From positions 1 through 62,000 of the forward strand of contig NMRA01000646.1 of assembly GCA_002633005.1 (NCBI GenBank): a DNA stretch of 62,000 bases. The letters are read 5' to 3'. Of the stretch, positions 23,804 through 35,805 are shown in pieces; within the stretch, counting starts at the first letter, position 1; the number at the start of each line of letters is the position of its first letter. A program made the position numbers and the translations under genes. Under the pieces are notes generated by a model, which saw only the letters and a program-made list of their open reading frames with translations, did not search any database and was not told the DNA's origin. Origin of the DNA: Phoronis australis (Eukaryota; Phoronida; Phoronidae).

Positions 23804-24737
23804 ATTGTTTTCTTTGTGTTCCCCAACACCACGTCACAGATGTGTAACGAAGGAAAATGACGCCGTTTCTATTTTCCATCACAACAATGGCGTTACAACA
23901 CCACGGCAATAAATTTGGAAATAACTTTGTATAGCGACGTACAATTCAGTTAATGTTAAGAATATAGCAATTATAATTATAAACTAGAATTTAGAGCATA
24001 TTGATGTTGCTCAGATTGGTTTGGACCTTGCAATTTCCTCTTTAAAGCAGGCAACATGAGCAACTGGTGCCTGAACACTGCAGTACTCCAACTCAGAGGA
24101 GTTTACATTAAAGAGCAGCAACAAACATTGCTTTCAAGGGTGTTAGACCCCCTCCACTGTAGAAACCAATGTTTATTACTTAGCAATATGTTAGCTAACA
24201 GACCGCCTATACTGGCGGATTTTCAAACAAACTGAAGAGCCTCACAAAATCCAGATCGTACATACTTGATTTTGTAACGCGGCAGGAATCAACACCTATC
24301 AGATGAACGTGGGCAGACGAAAAAGCAAGATGATAACTTATCGACATTTAAAGACGGTAAGCTAAATTCAGAGCTCAAAATTCTCAGATGCAGGAATATT
24401 CGATATATAATTATTAATAGTACACTGAACCTAAAAAGTCTTATATTTTCCCGTCATTTTTACACTAAAGAGAAATGCAGATCCCAAATTATAGAAATGC
24501 TCTTGCCTACTAAGAAGCAATCAAATTTTACATGTCCCTTTCTATCTGTAAAAAGGCACCGGACACCAGTATAAAGTAACTACCATTAATCAATGTTACA
24601 ATTATCCTTCCAATTGCACCTGAGGAAACAAAGTCTAATTGACCTGTTCTATTTTAAGATCAAAATGTGTCATTTCAAAAACAAACAGGGTCTATGAGGA
24701 CCACTTGTCCAGCACCCAACAAACAAATAGTCAAACA

Positions 24738-27700
24738 TTAAGAAATACTAATTACATACAGCATATCCGCTGTGATGACAAACAGGTGAGTGTTTGAAGC
24801 ACACATGCCTAAAATCGGATCCACATTGTCCAAAGTGAATACCTGCTGCTTGGCTATAGCACCAATTTGTTTTCCTGTCTTCCTGTTACGAAGTGGTGAT
24901 GAGATCTCCTGCGGCTGACGGTAGACATACACATGATGCGTGCAGTCACACAATGCAGCGAAGGAATAGTCTGGAGGGCATGTTGCAAATTTTTTGTTCT
25001 GTTTTGAAGCCTGCACGTAACCAAGTGCATTGAAGGTAGCCACATGTTCCCAGGGGCAGTCAACCGAGGATGGTGACTCACGACGGGGCTGCCAAATGAT
25101 GCCATCAAAGTCATGCCTCAAACAGATGGCTGGAAGTTCATCTGGATTGGAGATGGCATTGAATAACCACTGGTGACAGCTAATATTTGCCTACAAAGCA
25201 ATTGCCAATTAAAAGCATTTGTCATAGGGTGAACAAATTGCTCCCCGCTGCCTAAGGGTGCCACCTAAGGAGGAAGACCATACCACCCCCACAGCTAAGC
25301 CACTACTGTTGCCCAGGATGTGTGAATTTTCAAGGCTGTAATAATTTTAAATGGTAAATTTAGAATGAATTCCAAATTTGTTTAATTCAGCCTTAAAAAA
25401 ATTCTGTCAAAAAAATAATTAAACTATTACAGAGGTCAACATTCAATCAGAGTGCACTTTTGTTTTTCTGTTCATATCTCCATGAACAAGTTAAAGAAAC
25501 AGTATTAAGGTCAATGAAATGATAATGTTGGTGTGACCTTGAAAATGACATCAAGGGCACCAAATTTGACATACACCCAATTACACCTTTGTGCAAAATA
25601 TACACAAAATCCAAATGCTTATTTCTTGTGAGATATTGTGCATACATTTTGCAAGTAAAACTCGCCTTCATCACCACAACCTCGAATTCAAAGTCAAGGT
25701 ATGAATGACTTGAAAAAAATTGAAAATCTATCGCTACCTGGTGTGTAACTTTGTGTGTTTCGCCATCAATTCGCACCATAACTGCAGTGTCCTCTGGAAA
25801 TGTGTCACACTCTTCAAGTTCTTGAGCATTGTATGTCTGCTTCATTTCATCAGCATCCGTTTCCTAGAATGGTACGACACTCATGAACATTCACTGGGTA
25901 AGGTTGCTACTTGTGATACACGGTGATGAGCTCTGCGGTCTTACGAGCCCACCATGTGAACTGCATACAATGTAGATACAACAGCTGATCATTACATAAA
26001 AACTTTCCCACTAAAGCGAGCAAAGGAGAGTAAACCTAACATAAACTCTAGGGAATGAAAACCTAGTGTTTGCCAAATTTTATGAAAATATGTTAATGAA
26101 CTCCAAAGATGCAGAGAAAAATAAAACTACCACTGGGGAACACAGCAGTAGTGGAATCCGAATAAAGTTTGTAATTGTCTCCCACCTTAATAGAACTAAA
26201 CTTTCCAAAGTGAACAAAGATAATGTTAAGGGTTTAGGCGATGCAGCCGTGGATGTCACAGCAGTTGGAGCTGTCCGAAAATATATGTCAGCCATGCTCC
26301 TTCCAGTTGGAACATATATACCGATTCTCATAATTCTTAAAGTGGTTTGGCTGATAGAGAGCCAGATGCCAAAACATTCAAGAACAGCAAAACTGACCAC
26401 AAAATACATCGAATCCATGCAAAAATGGGAAAATGGCTTCATCTTCTTAGATACAAATTTGTCTAATATACATCAAAAATCCATTTAAGAACTCATAAGA
26501 TACAACAGTGTTGTCTCTTTTATAAGATTATTACTTGCCATAATAGCAGTGATAACAATAAAACTATAGACCACAAGGGCACAATAACCTATTGAAGTTG
26601 TGAAAATAGTGCATACATTGATATACTATGTACATGTACTCAGCATTTAGAGCTTATCTTTAACAATCTCAAACAACAAGAGACACCTGCACAACAACAA
26701 TTCCTACCTGAGATTTAACTATGCTTGCAAAGTCTTCTATAGCAGCTTGTTGAGAAGGGTCCAATTGAGCACGACCTTGGGTGTCTCCTTCGATGAACGA
26801 TGGCCAGCTTTCTGCCGTCTGTTTAGTTATTGTGAGGTCAAGTCTGGAATTTGCAGCAGTAACTTTTTAGCTATAAACCCTCCTTCAAAAGCCTTTTATT
26901 CTAGATATATCGAGTTATTCACAAGCAGCACACAAGATATGAACACATATGTAAGCACAGCAAATGAAATATTGAATAGCCTTTACACTCGCATTTTACC
27001 CTGTAAAATGAACAACGAAAGGGCAACTCAAATTTCAGCTATAGAGCCCGCTCTATGCCGGTCGCTACAACAGTTGCAAGAGGTCCCAATCCTTCCATCG
27101 AAATCTTGAAAATCCATTTTTTAATTCTGAGCGAATGTCGGGATATTTATATTTGCACTTAAATGATAACATTTTGCTTGTAATTTCCAGTAACATGAAT
27201 TTCTATGGATGAAACGTGCAAAATCTGTGTCTTTATTATATTAGCTACAAATTTAAAACATTTCTGGGATTTCTTTTGAAGTATTTCTGGCTGAGAACTC
27301 CGCTGTCAAAGAAGATGTCAACATCCCTTAAAAAAAAGGGAAGTCTTGCTTTTTGGTAGCTCATCTCTCCACCTAAAAACCTTTCAAAACAGGAAATTCC
27401 AGTGCTAGTAAACAGTATGGAGAATTTGACATTTTTTATTAAAAAATTCATACATCTGGGCATTGCTTTCGTGCATACAAGATTGTGTGCTCAACAAGGA
27501 TTTTAAAAATATAATAGTTTTATCAATCTACTATTGATACTTAAATTCCCTTTTAAGAATTTTCAATTGATCCTTATTAATGAAGGTACCTTGTCTCCTT
27601 TGTAATCCACAGCAGTAGGGGCAATCATGCATAAAGATCTGACTGGAGGTGATCCTGTCTTAATAATGGCAGGTAATAGGTGCAAACACTAGTGAAGTGC

Positions 27701-30700
27701 ACAGACGAGTGAACATAGCTTAAGAACAAACCCTTTCCAGAATACAAATTAAGGTAACATTTAACCTTGCTTACCAGGTTATACTTAGTATACGTGCAAA
27801 TATTTTAACTTCTGTTAGCTCTAACCACTACAAAGTATATATATTCTGACAAAATTTATTATTCTTATTTACTTGACTTTATTTTTTCACGAGTTACGTT
27901 TTTCTATTAATTTTTTTAACTTTGAACAGAGATTTTAAAAATATTGTTCCTCCAATCATATTTGAGTTCTGTCAACATGTTGATAACGGCATTTTCAACG
28001 GAACTGTGTCTCAGATTTTTGAAATAGGTCTTAGTTTTTTAATTATCGGCTTTCTAGAGCAAAAACAGCCATACTCTTGCTTTCTGAAGGCTTCGCATAT
28101 CTCATAAAAAAATAAAGACAATAAGAATATTTTTTTTCTTACATTTATTCACCTTTCAGAAAATATATACTCTTTAGGGGTTAGACCTAACAGAATTTAA
28201 AGTATTTGCACATAAATACAGCCTGGAACAAGTTTCACAGTTACCTTAAACCGTGTTCAGTACCTTTCTAAACAAGACCGGGTGTACGTACATGTTGTCA
28301 CCAATAGTCCAGGTGCTAGCCTCAGTGTCCACTTTGCCGCACAGCTGACCAGACATGGACAACTGGCGGTTCTTCACCTCCAGCTGTATCGACTCGGGTG
28401 TCAGTTTGAAGACAATATCTGACTTGACTGTGTCTGGCGGAAGGGGTACCTGAACATTCACTTCGTCGTCCGTCTGACTCCATGAGTACACCGGTGGCTC
28501 CGAAGGTGCTGAAAAAAAAACCCTCCGAGTCCAGTACCTCCTAAAATATTTTGATGAAATTTGATGTCTTAGTTTTGTAAATTGGTGACTGAGGGAACAG
28601 AAGACAACATTTTCAAAGCATAATTACGACACTATTTTGGTTGCAAAGTAGGTTTACTGATATCCTTCTATAGAAGAAAGTTTTTCCTTTTTATGATACC
28701 ATTTACGCTCTTCTAAGATAAACAATTGTTCTGTAGTTACTTTGTGAAATAGACCAAAAATCATGGTTAAGCAACTTGCCCCTTCCTGGTTATCTCTTCC
28801 TGCTAATGTGTACTACATCGCACATTTCCCTGTGTTAGTCATGCAATCTGTGTCACTACTTTATAATATAACACTGCCTGTTTCCACAAGGGAGTCGTGA
28901 GAGTTATGTCGTTAATATGCAGTTCACTACACATTTCCTTAAAGGAGTCATGAGATCTGTGTCACTAATACGGACTACTTCACACATTTCCTTGGGGCAA
29001 TCACGAGATTTATGTCACTACTTATTATTACATTACCTGCTTCCACTAGGGAGTCAGTAGGATCTGCTATTTCATCCAAAACTGCTTCAGAGTCGTACGA
29101 GAACTTGAACGGCTTTTCACTAGCCACTAGAAGTGCCTGTCCACTCTTCTCCACACTGATGTAGTCTGGTGTGGTCCGGCCATCCAGACGTCGCGAACGG
29201 TCAAGCGTCCAGCCTGAAGGGTCCTCTGAAAATCAAAATGTCAAGGTTACTATAGAAACAAAAACATTACAAGAGCAATGCTAAGTGTCAGGGCTTGGAA
29301 TGACTAATGACAAAAACGCGGAAACTTTTACGGCCCAAACCAGGCGCGCTACCCAGCCTTGAAATGGTCAATGTAAGCCTTTCCCAGACAAAAATCGGGG
29401 ACTAAAAAAACGTTACCACCATCACTAGCATGCGTCAGCGTCCTTTTAGCTCATCCTTCCACTCCCAACCCACACATTTTTGGCTGCAGAGCCGTAGTAT
29501 TTGTTGCCGCCGTTTACAATAACACGAGACGCCATTGAAAATCCCACCACGCTTACCCAGATGCCCCGGCAATGTTGACAATTTACGTTCCTCCGAAACA
29601 TAAAGAGCAACTTCCGCTTTTCGAGGTGAACGTCGTCTGCAACGCCGCGGTAAGAAAGGAATTTGCCGCGGAGATTTTATATACGAGGAAATAGAATAAA
29701 ATGCGCAGACAGAACATTTGAAAAAAGCGGAAATCCGCGTTTCCGCGGAAAATTCCAAGCCCTGAAGTGTTGACATATGGCCATCATGTGCATGACTAAA
29801 GGCGAAGAAATCAGGGGTGCCAATTTTTCAAGTATTTCCATGGTAGTCAGATCCATACAAATATTAGTTGTTCTCTCCTCATTAGAAACACACAGGTCAA
29901 ATTTTATGAGCCAGGGAAGAACTGGGTAGATATTTTAAACTTGAAAATTAGAGGCAATGACTATTTGTCACTAGGTGGTGCCACAATAGTCAGAAATGGC
30001 CACATATCAACACCAGCCATGAGATCTTCAATAGACATTACAAATCTTTATAGATATTGAGGCAGACAACAAAAACCCTAAGTGCCACAAAGGAGCATCG
30101 CATTAACAAGATCCGTCCAAAAGTCAACACCGGCCATGCTCATCTCCTTAAAGAAAACCAGTGCCTCATTTCAAGGTACTTGGTAGATACTGAGATAAAC
30201 ACACAAAAACAAAACAGTCACTAGGGGGCACCGCAGTGATCAGAATTGTCCAAAAATGAACAGCAGTACTCCCATCAATAGGATCACATTTCACAATGAT
30301 CCAACTAACAGCTGTTTGTTGAAAACTACAATGGTCAACCAGGGTCCCACGGTAGTCTAATCAGTACATCATGTGGTGTGCAAAATTTTACGTTCCATCA
30401 ACAGTTTTCAAGATAATCAACAAAAAATCAAAGGCAACAATGGACAACAGATTTCAGAATATATATGCCACCACAGAAATCATAGTGCATAAAAATGTCC
30501 ACTGGCACTTTAAAATTGACAATATAGGAGAGCAGCAAACTTGATAAAAATGCATGTTAACACGACATACTTGATGAGAACGAAAGCCACTCGATGACTG
30601 TCCGGACCGGCGATGACTTGTCTTCACATTCCATGATCTCATCAACATGCAACAGCAGGCAGTCTAACCTTTGACCCCCGTCCAACATCGTACAATTGAG

Positions 30701-33700
30701 CAGGGTGAAAAATTGGTTTTCGCCCAGAACACTGTCGCTATAGGTCACCTGTACAATGTGAAACACACACCTGAGTGATGACCAGCTTAGGTCAACAACA
30801 TTTTCCAAGTCGAAATCTTAAATGTCTTGAAAACAAAGTCGCCTAAGTCAACTGCCATTCCCCACCTACACCTATGTACAAAATAGGAACAAAATCTAGA
30901 GCTTCCTTCTTGCGATATCACGCCAACATTGTGCGACACACTGTGCGGGAGAAAAACGGAGCAAACCATGAACAGCAAGAATACTTGACATTTGAAAATT
31001 ATACTTTAGCAATACAGGTTTAGAGTCCAAAATACAATAAAAGCTCAATCTACTGTGCCTTGAAAAACACTTTATATACAAAAATATACCTCAAGCATGT
31101 GGATTTACTCCCCAAAAACTGGTACCATTGGTGATAATTTCTTCATTTGCTAGGCAACATAGCATCTACATTGCATTCATACACTAACTATCTAGCAACA
31201 GTTACCTTCCAGGCTGGTTTCCCTGATCTGTTGCCAGTGTCCAGGATGTAGAGTTTACCAGCACCATTGACGAGGACCAGGCAACTGGCCGAGACAAACT
31301 GGAAGCTGGCAGCCAGGCGACCAGATGCCTGTCTCAACTCGTTAGCTTCAGGTATGGTGAAGACTGTACTAGCAACATAGGCCGCGTTGTTCTGGAAAAG
31401 ACCGGATTTCCAACAGTAGGTGTCATTCTCTCACAAAATGCTAATCCTGTCATAGTAAAAACCAATCAAAGTGATGCATGTTACAGCAATCCTCTGTTCT
31501 TGTAACAGGCTACTGGTTTGTTTTGAGATTCGGCATACGTTTTAGACACTAGACATCGCATTTGAAATCCACACTCAGCCCTTCAGTTTTTCTATCGGCC
31601 GAGACCAGACCAGAGTTCTGTTTGTCAGCCAGTTAGGATAATATTTGGTATGTTTTCGAAAGCCTTTGTGCATAAGTTTCACACGAAGTAGCTTTTAGTG
31701 TAGTGTTGATTAAAGATTTGAATAGTGACTGTTTTATGAGCAAACGATACTTCCATTTAAAACTGTCAGTCTGTTCGCATAGTGGGCACTATATGGTGTT
31801 TGCTACATTAGTTCGACCCTCGCTCGATGGATGTCACGTGTCACTCTCTTGCAAGGTGGCAGACAATAAATGGACTTAAGTCTGACTTCAGTATTTATTT
31901 GATTTTATCGCACAGAGCCACACCGATGCTGTAGTCCCCACACCCAAGTGAGACAGTGTTAAATGTCAGTTGGAATACACACTTTCATCACAAAAACAAA
32001 GAAATTACCTTGACACAGGCCTTCACAAGCTCCCACTTAGTGTTGATGAAGTAGACTGAATCAGGATTCCAGGAATCAAGTACAAGATGATTGGTCAAAC
32101 CAAAGGCTTTCACGTGCTGGTATGAGTATTGGGCGTTGGTTAGCTTCACCTGGTCTATACCTGTAGAAACAGTCCAGCTTACAGTGCTGTCTCACCACAC
32201 TTCACAAGAATGATAGTACTGCGGTAATAAGTAACAACCAACATGGACTTAATGACGAGACAATGTGGCCTGGTTGATAAGTGCCCGCTTTCTTTACTCG
32301 AGGTCGTGGGTTCGAGTCTCACCAGGTCACACTGCTAAACCTCTGACCCAGGTTTCTAGCTCCTCAGCTCGGTTTTAAAGATATATTAATAAAGCATAAA
32401 AATATTTCCAGGTGATCAGTGCAATGAGACCACATGCGAGGCCTGCGCACGTCTGGTACAACGTGTATCAGAAGGCCTGCAATTATTTTTTTTAATGCTC
32501 CGCCCTCTACACGCAGCAACATGAACTTAATTGGAACATCTCGGGCCACACTTTTAGAAAAACTTGGGAAGATCGTCAATAAAATTGGCAATATTTTAAT
32601 TCTTAACGAATTTATCCTCATCTTAAAGTGAAAATGCAGTCTCAGTTTTTCGCTTCTTTGGCGTTTCATATGATCTCAACACTATAATGAACTTCCAACT
32701 CAAATGGCAAATGAAACCATTTTAGCTAATGCGAGAACAAGGGATAGTACAATGTCACTGGGTCAACCTGCCCACTCAAAGCTATCTGCTAAATTAAAGC
32801 CAAGGTAGAGCACAGTATGCCGTGGAAATGCAAAATAGTGTTGTTTTATTTACCTGTCCCCTTCAATAATAGGTCATTTTCCTGTGACCCATTTATGCAT
32901 ACTGTTTGTTGTACTTTCAACACAGGCCATAAATGAATGCAACTGTATTATGAAACATAATAGACTACTAGTGTAGAGGCCTCATGGGTAATCTGGATGC
33001 CTTATGGGTAATCTGGATGCCTTATGGGTAATCTGGATGCCTTATGGGTAATCTGGATGCCTTATAGGTAATCTGGATGTAACCACATGCATTGCTGCTT
33101 GATGCTGACACAACTTGTTGTCAAGAATAGATGTTCTAACAGTATGTCACGTTTTTCCCCGTGTGTGGGTGGGCGCAGGTTGTTACAGACCGGTGCTAAT
33201 AGCTTTCGGTGCGACGATAGACTGAAGACTGGTTCGAGTTAATCCTTTATTAAACCCGACCGTATGTTCACAAGCCTACTCAAACAAAACGTCGGACGTA
33301 ATGTCTGTTTATGCTCCAGCCAGTGCTGCGAAGCCTTGACTTGTGATGAACTTCTGAGACACGCTCAGCAACTGTTACACTCGTTGACTCAATAACCTGC
33401 TGTCTCTATAGCTGGCTCTCTATTGACTATCGCTGTAACTGCTGATTCTCTTCACTGCAGCTCAACTGTAGTTCTCCTGATAAACTTTCGTGAACTGGCT
33501 TGATCTCACTTGATCTCCCGACTTGATCTTACTGACTTGATCTTCTTGGACTCAACTCACTAACACAAACCCGTGCTTGTGTATTTATAGCCTAATGCAT
33601 TGTTCTAGAACTTTTCATCAATTCAAGCACATACCAGAACTTTCTGGAACCTACCCAATCATTCTACAAACATGTACTAGTCTCTAGAATATTCCAGACT

Positions 33701-34156
33701 GTATTAATTACTGTTGCGCTAGAGTCTTCTAGAAAGTTCCACACTATACTGCAGTAAACAAATTACATCATCACTGTTTTGACCTCAGTCTTCTACAAAG
33801 TTCCACACTATTTTGTAGTAAACAAATTACATCATCACTGTACTTAACTTAGGGGTCATGCCAATCAAACAGAATAACAAAACAAAACAATACAACTAAA
33901 AATACTGTCAGACCATATTCTGACACAGTAAATGAGGGCACATTGTGCTGTGTAGTCTAACATAATTATGTTCATACGAATACCAGGTTGCACTGCCTGT
34001 GCAACTTGATGGAATTGATGTCTGCACCATACCTGACTGAAAGGGCACTTTGTAGACAGGAAGAGAATCCAGCGACAGTTTGTAGGTACCAAAGTCTGGA
34101 TCGAGTAGTTCACGCTTTAGTTTCAGTTCCACGTGACGATCAGATGAGGTTGTCAT
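24738..34156 (-). CDS. NUDCD1: NudC domain-containing protein 1, complete, 9 coding exons
   Basis: Coding exons: 34156-34033, 32160-32009, 31391-31206, 30748-30571, 29225-29037, 28508-28264, 26818-26708, 25863-25738, 25190-24738. All junctions are GT..AG, phases agree and the total is 588 codons (587 aa; human about 583). The protein opens with RELLDPDFGTYKLSLDSLP, has a beta-propeller-like N-terminal half, a CS (p23/NudC) domain at about residues 279-350 (YSWSQTDDEVNVQVPLP, WTIGDNM), WPSFIEGD after it, then YNAQELEECDTFPED and WEHVATFNALGYVQASKQNKK. NudC proteins are Hsp90-linked cochaperones; NUDCD1 is cytosolic or nuclear in vertebrates. A noncoding 5' exon is implied by an acceptor (tcctag) 9 bases before the ATG. 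It is head to head with PDPR. Intron 1 carries a solo LTR. Confidence 0.95.
28811..29070. repeat. Minisatellite running into a NUDCD1 exon end
   Basis: About four diverged 53-62 bp units (cacatttcc...gagtcatgagatctgtgtcacta). The last unit (29035-29070) includes the 3' end of NUDCD1 exon 5 and its splice donor. Confidence 0.75.
29920..30520. repeat. Diverged tandem satellite in NUDCD1 intron 4
   Basis: Four to five units of about 120 bp with the order (g)tagatattgag..., aacaaaaac, gtcactagg(t/g)ggtgcc, cagaa.tgtcca, aacaccggccatg. The best units start near 29928, 30052 and 30182. Two carry a CTCF-like core (29970-29984 and 30217-30232). Confidence 0.65.
32264..32331 (+). repeat. tRNA-like sequence (SINE or tRNA pseudogene)
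   Basis: Seven-base acceptor arms (TGTGGCC and GGTCACA) and a T-arm (GTGGG TTCGAGT CTCAC) can pair. The length is only 68 nt and the anticodon arm is poor. It lies in NUDCD1 intron 1. Confidence 0.45.
32980..33080. repeat. 20-bp minisatellite, five units
   Basis: ATGGGTAATCTGGATGCCTT repeated five times, nearly perfect, in NUDCD1 intron 1. Confidence 0.95.
33145..33925 (-). mobile_element. Solo LTR (781 bp) with CAGTA target duplication
   Basis: The termini are TGTCA...TGACA, flanked by CAGTA at 33140-33144 and 33926-33930, a perfect 5-bp target-site duplication. The orientation is minus: reading from 33925, a U3 with heat-shock-element patterns (33803-33603), then a TATA box (ctataaatac, 33590-33581), and AATAAA at 33251-33246 in R, with the terminus at 33145. 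No internal retroviral or retrotransposon coding region lies inside, so it is a solo LTR. It sits about 100 bp downstream of NUDCD1 coding exon 1 in the same transcriptional direction, so its promoter could drive a transcript lacking the first exon. Confidence 0.85.
33603..33803 (-). promoter_or_regulatory. Cluster of heat-shock elements in the LTR U3
   Basis: Perfect alternating GAA/TTC triplets with 2-base spacers lie at 33637-33649 (GAActTTCtgGAA) and 33727-33739 (TTCtaGAAagTTC). Near-perfect ones lie at 33603-33615, 33687-33699 and 33791-33803. The 33727 and 33791 sites belong to a direct repeat of about 63 bp. All are upstream of the TATA box at 33581-33590 in the LTR's own orientation. 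Confidence 0.65.
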
Positions 34157-34557
34157 GTTTGCTTCCTAGGAGAAAGTAGATCCTTTACTGTGTTCAGTTA
34201 CTCAGTTATGCGCAACAAATTCGGTCAGACCCAATCTTTAGATCACCAGGTAACGTGAACTTTAAACAAGGACCAGCATGAACTAAATTTCAATGTTTAA
34301 GTTTCCAACCACTTTAGCATATCCTTGAATATATACTTCAGATGCAAAGTTAACCCTCATCAAAAGCTAGTTTAGGCTTTCCATACACATCAATTTCTAA
34401 TTAACCTGATACAGACAGATTTGTCAAATTAAGCAAAATCTGGCAGAATATGTGTCAGACCATATGCATATTTAGAAACAGCGGCTCCCTGGACCTACTA
34501 GAACCTCCACTCAAACAGCCAGCCTCAAATGATGGTGAAAAAAGAAAATTAAAAACC

Positions 34558-35000
34558 TACTCGTGCTGTTCGAAGAAAAAGTTTGATAACACGAGTATTG
34601 TTCAAGTTGGTAGGAATTGAAGACATCTATGCGAAAAATGTACTTATAACAACGTGACTTTGATGTTTTATCACTGTGAAGCACAATTCGCCAAAAAGCT
34701 TCCAGCCTGTGGAGCTCCTATAGCATACGAGCTTCACCGCTTCTACTGGCCAGCTAGAGATGGTGGTCACTGTCTAGTCAGACAGTAGACAGTGACCACC
34801 CTCTCTGGCCCAGTAGAGATGGCGGAGCTCCATACGCCTGAAGCTTTTCGGCGAATTATGCCTCACACTGACTAAAACATCACGTTGTAATAAATACGTT
34901 TTGCACATAGAAGGACAACTTAGCAGGCCGTCAATGTATTTTAATCCTTCTAACTCAAAGAAATACTCCCATTATCAAACTTTTTCTTCGAGCAGTCCCT
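34558..35000. repeat. Foldback element, about 440 bp palindrome
   Basis: The left arm (34558 to about 34780) and right arm (to about 35000) are inverted copies at about 75-80% identity. The ends read gAAGAAAAAGTTTGATAA and TTATCAAACTTTTTCTTC. The centre is a perfect hairpin: ggtggtcactgtct and agacagtgaccacc around 11 bases. Confidence 0.85.
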
Positions 35001-35109
35001 CTTTCACTTCCTGAATTCGGTAACTGGCCATTTTTACACTGCACTCGCCAGGGGATATGACATCATACCACCTGCCGTGCACAATGATAAAATGGTGAGT
35101 TACTGATTT

Positions 35110-35400
35110 TTGGAACTGAATGCGGGACTGCTAAAAGAAAAAGTTTAATAACGGGAGCATTTCTACGTGTTGGTATGGATTAAATACATTCAACGGCCTC
35201 CTAAGCCAGGTGTCCTCTTTGCACAAAAGATATTTATAACAACGGGATTTTGATGTTTTAGTCAGTGAGAGGCATAATTCGCTGAAGAGCTTCAGGCCTA
35301 TGAAGCTCCTATAGGAGCTCCGCCATCTCTACTGACTGGCCCAGCAAGAGACGGTGATCACACTCACAGTCACAGACTGACTCAAGTCAGACAGCGCACT
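35110..35400 (+). repeat. Third half-copy of the foldback element
   Basis: It shares AAGAAAAAGTTTaATAAcgGGAG, TTATAACAACG, TGATGTTTTAgTCAgTG and GAGCTCC...CCATCTCTACTG with the arms at 34558-35000, in the orientation of the left arm. It includes the perfect palindrome AGCTCCTATAGGAGCT. Confidence 0.75.
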
Positions 35401-35805
35401 GCGTCGTTGTGAAATCACCCTTCCAAGTCTTCGGTCACCACTCACTTGCGTGCATTTACTAATCTAAGCATAAAATATTTAGGAAACAATTTCACAAATA
35501 AAAATATCACATTACCGAGAAAAAAACTTCGGTACGTGACAAAACAAAATCCTCGTGGAACTGCTACAGAATCACCGGAAGTGAATTCTATATAATTTAT
35601 ATGCTTTTACTTACTAGAGAGTTCCCTGGTCGTGTTGAACAGTCAGGCTGGGTTGACTGTGTCAGTGACCTGGTGAGTTGTGACTTGTTCTGATTTACTA
35701 CGTTGCACCTATTGTTGGCCAATGTGAAGATGTTCGTACTCGGTTCAATCTCATGTAACTCGCTTGTTTGATTTCAGATCAAGAAATGCAAAACATGGTC
35801 ATAAA

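Larger units (their letters stand above)
34166..35805. promoter_or_regulatory. Shared upstream region of NUDCD1 and PDPR
   Basis: The two coding starts face away from each other across 1.65 kb. The NUDCD1 side must contain a noncoding exon and an intron (acceptor at 34166-34167). This suggests a divergent promoter, most likely between about 35.4 and 35.8 kb. No TATA or CpG island is obvious by eye; the region is partly filled by the three foldback arms. Confidence 0.4.

Noticed and set aside
26066-26488. 140-codon open frame on the plus strand inside NUDCD1 intron 7, with an open antisense frame
   Set aside because: No recognisable domain or codon signal, no splice context, and it lies within an intron of a well-supported gene; treated as chance.
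32264-32331. Functional tRNA gene
   Set aside because: Acceptor and T arms pair but the length is short and the anticodon arm is not credible; kept only as a tRNA-like repeat.
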